Shown piece after piece: positions 30,995 to 37,158 of a stretch of 37,158 bases of DNA. The notes under the pieces were generated by a model, which searched no databases, had not been told where the DNA came from, and was given only the letters and a program-made list of their open reading frames with translations. Source of the DNA: Prorocentrum cordatum. Taxonomy: Eukaryota > Sar > Dinophyceae > Prorocentrales > Prorocentraceae. The position numbers and the translations under genes were made by a program. The stretch is from NCBI GenBank assembly GCA_963575745.1, contig CAUYUJ010001452.1, forward strand, positions 64,001 to 101,158, written 5' to 3'. How positions within the stretch are numbered: position 1 is the stretch's first letter; each line of letters begins with the position of its first letter.

Positions 30995-32634
30995 CTCTTC
31001 CGGCCGAGATTTACTTTATCCTTCCAATTGTGATAGGCGCGCAGAGACGCAATGGGCTTGCCACTGGCAGCCGCCACCTGGTACAGCCTCTCCAGGTTCA
31101 CCCTATCCGCGCCGCAGGCACCCGACGCCCGATCCTTCCTGCCATCCATCAGCAGCGGCGCCGTCTCGAACGCTGCGAGCTCCTCCCTGCCCTCCGTCGT
31201 CATCTGCAGCACCGACCTGTTCCGGCGCCTCAACCACGCATGATCCGACTGGTCCCACGTGCACTGCGCCATTCCTTTGGTCACCTCCAGAAAACGATCA
31301 GCATCCCGCCGGTACTCCGCCTGCCGCTCGGCGGACAGACCCTCCTTCTTCCCACTCCATCTGTGCACGCGCCGTAGCACGGCGACGTCCTGGAACGTAT
31401 TGCGCACAAACTGGCCCGTGGCCACCAACTTCTCCGTGCACCACGCATCGTCTGGAGTGCGCTCCGCCCCCCTCGGCTTATTTTTCCCATGCCCCTCATA
31501 CTTGCCCATTCGATACAACGGATCGTCGCCGATGGGCGGCGCCTGCTGCGGATCTCCTGCCAGCACGACATCCTTCCCGCCGAGATACACTGGCTCGTCC
31601 TCCTCCCTCTTCCTCCCCTTTCCTCCTTTTCCGCCTCCTCCGCGTGCCGCAAACTTCGCATCCGTGCCCAGAGTGTCCTGCACCTTGTACTCGATCTTCC
31701 CCAACATCTGCCGCCCGATCATACTCATCTCATCCAACACAAACAGCTTCGCCTGCCGCAAACGGTCCCGCGTCCGCAAGAAGCGTTCACCGCCCTTTTG
31801 CTTCCAAGGCCCGCAGTACCCCACCGGAACGCCGAAAGCCCTGTGCAGAGTAGTCGCCCCATACTTCAACTGGAACGAGGCGCACCCTGTCGGAGCAGCC
31901 AGCAAACAGCAATTCCGCACCTCATCATCAATCTCCGACTGAGAGCGCCTTCCCTCCCGCATCCCACCCCGGAGGCCCGGCACCCGATCCATTCTGGTCC
32001 GCGGAGCCGTCTGACGCGCCCTCTGTCGCCTCGCCGCCACAAAACTACGCACCGTGCGCGACTTCCCCGTGCCTGCCACGCCCGTGACCATCAGGCGGAG
32101 CGGGTCCTTCTCGGAGTGGCGTCCATCCATAACGATGTCTTGGGCAAACTTCTGCCAGGGGTCCAGGTCTTCGCGCAAGACGACCTCGGCCCCGTCACCC
32201 ACGTTGGCCTTGCCGTACCAGACATCGCGCAGCTCCTCGAGGCGCCGCTTCTCCCCTGTGGACACATTGCACGGTTCATCCAGCCAATTGAAATCCTTCG
32301 GGTTCACACGCACCCTTCCGCGAACGTCCTCCCGCGCCACATCCCCGACGCGCACGTCTGCCGCCTGCACCGCGGGGCCCGCCGCGCTAACACGCTCATC
32401 CGCTGGGCGGCGATCCCACTCGGACACCTCCCCCGCCCCTGCGGCACCCTCCACACCCTCCCCTGGTCGCGGGTCGCGCAACACGATATCCCGAGGCTCC
32501 TCGTTGGGATCGTCCTCGGCGTTCTGCGCGAGTCTGTCCACCAGCTCCTCTACGTCCTCCCCCGACTCCGCCGCATCGCTCTCTCTGCCAGCGTCACCCT
32601 CCCTCGAGCCACCGTCGGAATACTGGCCCCCCAC
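30925..32634 (-). CDS. Helitron polyprotein fragment 5: PIF1-family helicase N-terminal half
   Basis: Residues 1-110 are acidic and Gly/Ala-rich linker. The helicase starts near 155 (LDPWQKFAQDIV). Walker A is GVAGTGKS (185-192, K191). Motif Ia is LAAPTGCASFQLKYGATTLH. Walker B is LFVLDEMSMI with D301/E302. Motif III is VVLAGDPQQAPPI (356-368). A short Gly/Lys-rich insert (331-345) precedes motif III. Further motifs (FQDVAVLRRVHRW) follow before the frame ends in a non-homologous tail after GRKR (545). The protein unwinds DNA during rolling-circle transposition. The rest of the helicase resumes in fragment 6 after a -1 shift near 31015-30994. The GTG at 32634 lies in a six-G neighbourhood and is not a real start. 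Confidence 0.9.
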   Translation of the reverse strand: MGGQYSDGGSREGDAGRESDAAESGEDVEELVDRLAQNAEDDPNEEPRDIVLRDPRPGEGVEGAAGAGEVSEWDRRPADERVSAAGPAVQAADVRVGDVAREDVRGRVRVNPKDFNWLDEPCNVSTGEKRRLEELRDVWYGKANVGDGAEVVLREDLDPWQKFAQDIVMDGRHSEKDPLRLMVTGVAGTGKSRTVRSFVAARRQRARQTAPRTRMDRVPGLRGGMREGRRSQSEIDDEVRNCCLLAAPTGCASFQLKYGATTLHRAFGVPVGYCGPWKQKGGERFLRTRDRLRQAKLFVLDEMSMIGRQMLGKIEYKVQDTLGTDAKFAARGGGGKGGKGRKREEDEPVYLGGKDVVLAGDPQQAPPIGDDPLYRMGKYEGHGKNKPRGAERTPDDAWCTEKLVATGQFVRNTFQDVAVLRRVHRWSGKKEGLSAERQAEYRRDADRFLEVTKGMAQCTWDQSDHAWLRRRNRSVLQMTTEGREELAAFETAPLLMDGRKDRASGACGADRVNLERLYQVAAASGKPIASLRAYHNWKDKVNLGRKRWRPTISEGSRTSFTCVKGRACC

Positions 32635-33131
32635 GTCGCCCGCGGCGTCGCCCGCCCAGCGTCACGCCCCTGCTGCCGCGCCCGGTGCCGACGCACCATC
32701 TCGCGGCGCGTCCGCCTCAGCAGCTCGCGGTTGGTCCGCACCCCACCAGCCTCCAAGATTGCGCCCAGAACCTCCTTGTAGAACGGATTCGCGCGTTCGT
32801 ACTGCTCCACGACCCACGCCGGCACCCACTGTCGGAGCATCGGGTCCGTGAGCATCTCCATCAACATATCTCTCCAGAACCGATCCTCCCTGCCCCTCCA
32901 AGCCGCCCCCCCCGACTTGAACCACAGATCCTGCACTCCCAGGAACCGATCGCCCCCAGCATGGGGCACGAAATCCGTGGCCCCAATGCAGACTTCCGGC
33001 ACAGGGCGGACGTCGCGCCGCATCTCTGCACCGATCATGGCTCTGCGGTCCGCCGTCGCATGTGCCGCCAGTGCGCGATGACGTTCGCCCGCGCGTACGC
33101 CTCGTGGCAGGCGTGCTCCACGTTCGCACAC
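32550..33131 (-). CDS. Helitron polyprotein fragment 4: Rep-helicase linker
   Basis: The genuine part appears to run from about 33040 to 32640, with recognisable globular sequence such as FVPHAGGDRFLGVQDLWF, FWRDMLMEMLTDPMLRQW and YERANPFYKEVLGAILEAGG. It occupies the position of the Rep-to-helicase linker of Helitron proteins. I recognise no separate domain. The frame overlaps fragment 3 by about 97 nt and fragment 5 by about 85 nt. Its outer ends are read-through of the wrong phase. Both joins need a -1 shift. The second is plausibly at a run of six G (32632-32627 on the minus strand). Confidence 0.7.
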   Translation of the reverse strand: MCERGARLPRGVRAGERHRALAAHATADRRAMIGAEMRRDVRPVPEVCIGATDFVPHAGGDRFLGVQDLWFKSGGAAWRGREDRFWRDMLMEMLTDPMLRQWVPAWVVEQYERANPFYKEVLGAILEAGGVRTNRELLRRTRREMVRRHRARQQGRDAGRATPRATWGASIPTVARGRVTLAERAMRRSRGRT

Positions 33132-34921
33132 TCCGCGCTATAGCCGGGCGTCACCTGCAGGCACACCGCAGGGTTCCCGCGCCTCAGCTTCCCTCGATAC
33201 ACGGCGTACTTCCAGTAAATCTCGAAGAGTGACACATCGCGCACCTCCTCCTCCGTGATGGACCCGTCTCCCCGGGCCCGCTGGCGCCGCACGAACTCCA
33301 GGCGCTTGTCGAACTTGTCCACTTTGCTATCCCAGTGAACCGGCTCATCCTCCGACTTGCCCCGCAGTGCGGACGCAGGCTTCAGGGCACGCGCGCCCGT
33401 CGTGTTCAGAGTCACGACGGGCATCATGGACAAGACCATTGGCAAGCGCAAACCCAGCAGCGCCACTTCGTAACAATGGTAATCCCTCTCCCCGAGCATC
33501 CGAGCGAAGAACTTCTGGATCGAGCGTCGGAGGAAGTCGGTGCCCTCGCCGTCGGGAACGTACGCGCAGACCTCGTTGACGGCGTCGTCCAGCACCTCCT
33601 TGATCTTCCGCGAGCCCTTGGGCGCTTTCGTCGCATATTTCGTGACGTACTCCACAACGGCCCACAGGTTCAGGACGGGGCGCCAATCGATGTTCCCTAT
33701 ATTGGCCAGGAGCACGTGCTCCTCGTAGCTGTTGCAGAGCCGGTCGTTCCTCGGGAACACCGCCTGCCAGTGGCCCTCCCTGCGCCCCTTCTCCATCCGG
33801 AACGGTCTCGGCCCGACGCGGCCCCACCTCTCTCGCGGAAAATCATACCGGCAGAACACGCACGCCTCCTTGCCGCGCGCACACGCATGTACCCCGAGCT
33901 TCGGCGGGCCCATGCCATGCTTCGTGTGGCGCGCAACCCTGTTCACCAGCGCGGACACCATTCTCCGAACCGGCTGCACGTCAAACGTCCCTGCTGCCTC
34001 GGACTGAAAGGCCTCGTCCAGAACCTTCCGCAAGTTCAAGCACTCCGGCGCAGACGCAGGCACGCTCCGGACCGCCCGGGCCTCCGACGTCTCAGCAGCA
34101 GCCTGGTCTTCCATCTCCACGTCAACATCGAAGGCCCCAACCTCATCGTCCCACGTGTATCTGCACGCGCCCGCGTCATCGTAGCAGGGGTTCCACTCCG
34201 AGACCACGTGCCCGAAGAACTCATAGAACCGCTTCTCCAGAACGCTCTGCAGCGAAACGTTCTCGTGTTCTGGATTCAGCACGCCGAAATCAGCGCCAGC
34301 ACCCGTCAAGCGCTGCAAGCGGGCCCCATCAGGAACTCCAGCAGGCCGACCCGCACCGGCGTCCTCTGCGCCGTCACCGCCCTCACCGTCCTCCACAGGA
34401 CTCTCTCCCGGCGCGTCCACAGGCGCGGAAATCTCTCGGCCGACACGCTCGAACGCGACATCTCGTTCTCCTCCCCGACCTCGCGCACCCTCATCAACAT
34501 CAACGATCACCCACCACCCGCGATCCACCAGCGCGTCAAGCAGCGCGTCAGCCCTGCCCACGAACTCATCCTCATCGTCGTCGTCCGCGCCATCCTCACT
34601 CCCAGACCCTGAAGCCGCCGTACCCTCACCCCCACGACCCCTGGATGCCCGCGCGCCTGGCCAGCCGGCAGCGGCGCGCAGCACCTGCTCCAGGACCGCG
34701 AGAGCAGCGGCGCGGCGCTTCTGCTCCTGCGGGGGCCAAGCCATCGGCCCCGCCTCCAGCGATGGCAAACACGCCGCCAAGTCGCTGGTCACGCTCGGCG
34801 GGAGCATGTCGCCCTCCCCGTCCACGTCCGCACGCACCCGCGCAACCACGGGCCCCGGCAACCCTACGCTGAACCCGTGGTAGTGCAGATTCCCTCCCGC
34901 GCCACACTCGGCCCTGGCCAT
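33035..34921 (-). CDS. Helitron polyprotein fragment 3: HUH/two-tyrosine Rep nuclease
   Basis: The HUH metal-binding motif is H13-Y-H15 in GGNLHYHGFSVG. The catalytic tyrosines are Y425 and Y429 in EYVTKYATKAPKGS, the Y-x3-Y spacing of Helitron Rep. Between them lie a strongly acidic, low-complexity insert (about 95-290) and a Cys/His cluster: H332, H335, C347, C354 and C357 (ACVFCRYDFPRERW). Downstream, RDYHCYEVALLGLRLPMV resembles the conserved post-catalytic helix region of Helitron proteins. Rep nicks and joins single-stranded DNA through phosphotyrosine links to start and end rolling-circle transposition. The HUH-to-Tyr distance is about 410 residues, unusually long. The frame begins within fragment 2 after a -1 shift near 34925. 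The first Met is only where this phase opens. Confidence 0.9.
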   Translation of the reverse strand: MARAECGAGGNLHYHGFSVGLPGPVVARVRADVDGEGDMLPPSVTSDLAACLPSLEAGPMAWPPQEQKRRAAALAVLEQVLRAAAGWPGARASRGRGGEGTAASGSGSEDGADDDDEDEFVGRADALLDALVDRGWWVIVDVDEGARGRGGERDVAFERVGREISAPVDAPGESPVEDGEGGDGAEDAGAGRPAGVPDGARLQRLTGAGADFGVLNPEHENVSLQSVLEKRFYEFFGHVVSEWNPCYDDAGACRYTWDDEVGAFDVDVEMEDQAAAETSEARAVRSVPASAPECLNLRKVLDEAFQSEAAGTFDVQPVRRMVSALVNRVARHTKHGMGPPKLGVHACARGKEACVFCRYDFPRERWGRVGPRPFRMEKGRREGHWQAVFPRNDRLCNSYEEHVLLANIGNIDWRPVLNLWAVVEYVTKYATKAPKGSRKIKEVLDDAVNEVCAYVPDGEGTDFLRRSIQKFFARMLGERDYHCYEVALLGLRLPMVLSMMPVVTLNTTGARALKPASALRGKSEDEPVHWDSKVDKFDKRLEFVRRQRARGDGSITEEEVRDVSLFEIYWKYAVYRGKLRRGNPAVCLQVTPGYSAECANVEHACHEAYARANVIAHWRHMRRRTAEP

Positions 34922-36855
34922 GGCATGTACTTGAACTGCTCAGAGTGCGGCAGCACTGCAGGCATCACCATCCGCATGTTCAGCTCCACCCGCAGGGCCA
35001 TCATGTACGCCACCAGGTCCGGGTTGTCCCGAGCGAACCGAAAGCGCTCCTCTCGCCCGTCACCCACCCAATCCCCGAGTGCGCGCTCCCCTGCCGCCCG
35101 CGCCCCCCGGCCTCCTCCCATGCGCTGAATGTCAAACGCGGCATTGTAGAACGGATTCTGCGTCCACCAGATGGACGGGTGCCGTCCGAGCCCGACAACA
35201 TCCGGCACGAGAGGCCGCCTGCGCTGAGTCCGACCGTTCCCCGCCGGCAAGTCCATCTCGCGCAGGAACCGCCTGCCGACATGCTCCGCGCCGTCCGCCA
35301 GAGGGCCCTCGACCCAGGGCGGGTGCCAGGACAGGTGCTTCACGGTACTCTGCAACTTCTTGGACTCATAGGTCCAATGCATCGTGGTCGAGGGCACGTC
35401 GCGCCCAACGTTCGCCAGCTGACCCACCAGGATCCGCACCCGGTCCTCGCTCTCCAAGATCTGCCTGAGCCCACCCTTGGTCATCACACTCGGGCCCTGC
35501 ACCGCGAGCCCCGCCCGCCTGTACATGGTCCGATACACGCCGAAGCCCTTCGCCCGTGCCTCGTTCAGAAGCAGCACGTTCACCATAGCCCACATCACGC
35601 GCTGCCCACGCGGACCACCAACGAACTGCCCGGTGCGATAGCGCATCAGGTGCTGCACCCACTCCTGCACGGAGACCCGGCGAGGGCGGTCCTCGAAGAG
35701 GTCGCCGATGCCCATCGGGAACTCCATCGGGAACGCCCTCGCGAAGCGACCGACAGAGCGCGCCGGGATCGGGTCGTCACTCTGGCCGGGCCACCCGTAA
35801 ATCATCCGCTCTCCCGTCCGCGCGACCACCTCGTCCTCGTCAAACTCCGGCAAATTCTCCTCCACGCACCCCGTAACCTTGTCCTGAGCAGCTCCCACGA
35901 ACCTGCCGGCCATGGCCAACTCCAGCATCACATCGTCCAGGACCGCCTCCGGAGTCACGCCCCCGTCTGGGTCAGAGAACGGCCCCCCGACCCGCGGCCC
36001 GATCCAGTCCACGAGGAAATCGACGCGCACGCACTCCACGGGCACCCGATCCCTCTGCACGGCCACCACTGTGCTCTCCCCCCGCGCCGCGTCCAGCAAG
36101 CGCCCGAACAGGTCCTCCGTCGTCTCGTCATCACCAAACTTCCGCCCCTCCAAATGGCCCTCCGCCTCCGGCTGCAGCCCCGCCCACCATCGCTGCACAG
36201 CCCCGCCGTACCTGAACTGCGCCTTCTCGAGCCAAGCACTGAACACATCGTGATCGACGGCCATGGCCTTGTCTCCGTCCCCGACATCGAACTGGTCCTC
36301 ATCTGCCTCCATCGCACCACCGTCGCCCGCGGCGTCCTGGCCGCCCTCGTCGCCACGCTGTGCGCCGTCGCCGTCGCGGACTCTCGCCCCTCGCTGAGCC
36401 TCATCACGCGGCCCCACGAAGTGCACGTCGAAACCCGCGGCAATGAACTGCCGCGGCGTGACGACGTCGACGCCACACGGAACAGTCTCCCTGGCAATGG
36501 CCTCCGCCCGAGTCACCGGCCCCGGCCCCTCGGCTTCCCCCGCCTCGTCCCCCGACAGCACGGCGCCGTCGTCGCTCTCCTTCGGCGCATAGCACCGGAT
36601 GATGTCGTCGTCCGGCAGCACATCACACAAACGCGGGTCGTAGTACTTGTGCATGGGCTCATTCGCAGTGCCGCCCAGGCGCCAGGGCCCGCACGTGCCG
36701 GCGAACGCGCACAGCGCCCGCAGCAGGTGCCCACAGTAGCGCCAGCGCACGTGCAGGCCCTCGACCACCTCCTTCCCGAAACCAACGTTTCGCCGCAGCA
36801 TCAGACTGAAGGGCACCTTCCTCGGGTGCCAGGGCAGCATCACCCGCGGCTCCAC
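34864..36855 (-). CDS. Helitron polyprotein fragment 2: Helitron_like_N region
   Basis: The frame is open upstream of the GTG at 36855 (ELQENVEPRVMLPWHPRKV), so the listed start is arbitrary. The first ~100 residues include MLPWHPRKVPFSLMLRRNV and a Trp/Gly/Cys-containing stretch. About 100-210 is acidic linker. The remainder carries the Helitron_like_N hallmarks: RTGQFVGGPRGQRVMWAMVN, LRQILESEDRVRILVGQLAN, and WWTQNPFYNAAFDIQRMGGG near 563-582. The last ~20 residues before 34864 are in the wrong phase; true continuation is the HUH motif in fragment 3. This domain precedes the nuclease core in Helitron transposases and takes part in DNA recognition by inference. Confidence 0.85.
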   Translation of the reverse strand: MEPRVMLPWHPRKVPFSLMLRRNVGFGKEVVEGLHVRWRYCGHLLRALCAFAGTCGPWRLGGTANEPMHKYYDPRLCDVLPDDDIIRCYAPKESDDGAVLSGDEAGEAEGPGPVTRAEAIARETVPCGVDVVTPRQFIAAGFDVHFVGPRDEAQRGARVRDGDGAQRGDEGGQDAAGDGGAMEADEDQFDVGDGDKAMAVDHDVFSAWLEKAQFRYGGAVQRWWAGLQPEAEGHLEGRKFGDDETTEDLFGRLLDAARGESTVVAVQRDRVPVECVRVDFLVDWIGPRVGGPFSDPDGGVTPEAVLDDVMLELAMAGRFVGAAQDKVTGCVEENLPEFDEDEVVARTGERMIYGWPGQSDDPIPARSVGRFARAFPMEFPMGIGDLFEDRPRRVSVQEWVQHLMRYRTGQFVGGPRGQRVMWAMVNVLLLNEARAKGFGVYRTMYRRAGLAVQGPSVMTKGGLRQILESEDRVRILVGQLANVGRDVPSTTMHWTYESKKLQSTVKHLSWHPPWVEGPLADGAEHVGRRFLREMDLPAGNGRTQRRRPLVPDVVGLGRHPSIWWTQNPFYNAAFDIQRMGGGRGARAAGERALGDWVGDGREERFRFARDNPDLVAYMMALRVELNMRMVMPAVLPHSEQFKYMPWPGPSVAREGICTTTGSA

Positions 36856-37158
36856 GTTCTCCTGAAGCTCCCTCCCCCTGCCGCCATGTCGTAGTCGACG
36901 ATCACTTCCCCACTGAGCAGCACCTCCGCGACCCGACCGGGAAACACCAGGCGCCCGTAGACGTCCACGCCGAAGCGCTGCCGCTCCTCGTCCGTGCCCC
37001 CCGCGGCAATGCGCTCCGGGCGGTGCGGGTCGTCGGGGCGCTCGCCAGGTCCGCGCACCGAGTTCACGCGATCCCCGACGCGGTACCCCTTCATTATCTC
37101 GTGACGCCGCGCGAACCCGGCCACATCCTGCGGGAACGAGATGATGTTCTTGCGGAAC
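36840..37158 (-). CDS. Helitron polyprotein fragment 1: N-terminal FPQD-containing region (cut by window edge)
   Basis: The frame is open from the window edge. It reads FRKNIISFPQDVAGF, a motif found upstream of Helitron_like_N in many Helitron proteins (DUF6570-like by recollection). It continues YRVGDRVNSVRG to VLLSGEVIVDYDMAAGG, then ends at 36840. Fragment 2 overlaps in the -1 phase. The shift most likely lies in the G-rich stretch CAGGGGGAGGG at 36880-36870, after which GRELQENVEP gives the better continuation. There is no start codon in the window, so the true N-terminus lies outside. Confidence 0.75.
   Translation of the reverse strand, partial: FRKNIISFPQDVAGFARRHEIMKGYRVGDRVNSVRGPGERPDDPHRPERIAAGGTDEERQRFGVDVYGRLVFPGRVAEVLLSGEVIVDYDMAAGGGSFRRTWSRG

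Larger units (their letters stand above)
25377..37158 (-). mobile_element. Helitron/Helentron-type rolling-circle transposon (5' end outside window)
   Basis: The element is read on the minus strand with a strongly GC-rich composition unlike the satellite or LINE regions. In order it encodes an FPQD-containing N-terminal region, Helitron_like_N, an HUH nuclease with two tyrosines, a PIF1-type helicase, an EEP-family nuclease and a USP-like peptidase. Rep plus helicase defines a Helitron, and the downstream EEP endonuclease is typical of the Helentron branch. The coding sequence is split into seven overlapping frames, each joined to the next by a -1 shift. The 3' terminus probably lies near 25373-25380, but no convincing terminal hairpin was found. 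Confidence 0.88.

Noticed and set aside
31489-36894. Long plus-strand frames opposite the Rep and helicase fragments (for example 34945-36894)
   Set aside because: Antisense shadows rich in His/Pro/Arg; the minus strand carries unmistakable HUH, Walker and PIF1 motifs at the same place.

Overview
This is a window of eukaryotic nuclear DNA built almost entirely of repeats and transposable elements. I see no host single-copy gene, tRNA, rRNA or bacterial-style operon. The organism cannot be fixed from sequence alone. Large low-complexity arrays, odd LINE-like elements and a Helitron with extra enzyme domains suggest a protist or alga; a dinoflagellate is a guess. All three recognisable mobile elements are read from the minus strand.

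Layout. (1) 1-11474: a satellite array of ~176-181 bp monomers arranged in higher-order units of about 1.0-1.3 kb (monomer classes here called alpha-beta-gamma-delta, then a non-monomeric spacer with a GC-rich hairpin). It is disturbed at 4831-8290 by an inverted duplication and by a 5'-truncated LINE-like insertion (5641-7968) with a clear 10-bp target-site duplication inside a spacer hairpin. (2) 11475-25376: a ~14-kb compound array. An 8-bp unit (CACACAGA, with CA, GACA and GA variants) alternates with seven copies or fragments of a ~150-bp GC-rich cassette. A ~4.7-kb block is duplicated in tandem. A second, longer LINE-like copy (21391-23869) sits in cassette 6. (3) 25377-37158: the downstream ~11.8 kb of a large GC-rich Helitron/Helentron-type rolling-circle transposon. 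Its upstream end lies beyond the window.

How the parts work. The Helitron fragments read in order as an N-terminal FPQD-containing region, Helitron_like_N, HUH/two-tyrosine Rep nuclease, PIF1-type SF1 helicase, an unassigned ~520-aa region, an endonuclease/exonuclease/phosphatase (EEP) domain, and a ubiquitin-specific-protease-like (USP) domain with its Cys, His and Asp in place. They lie in seven overlapping reading frames, and every transition is a -1 shift. Both LINE-like elements encode a reverse transcriptase with WADN in place of (Y/F)ADD, followed by an RNase H-like domain whose conserved residues occur in circularly permuted order (DS, H, D, then DGG, E). The permuted RNase H and the RepHel-EEP-USP architecture are the most interesting signals here.
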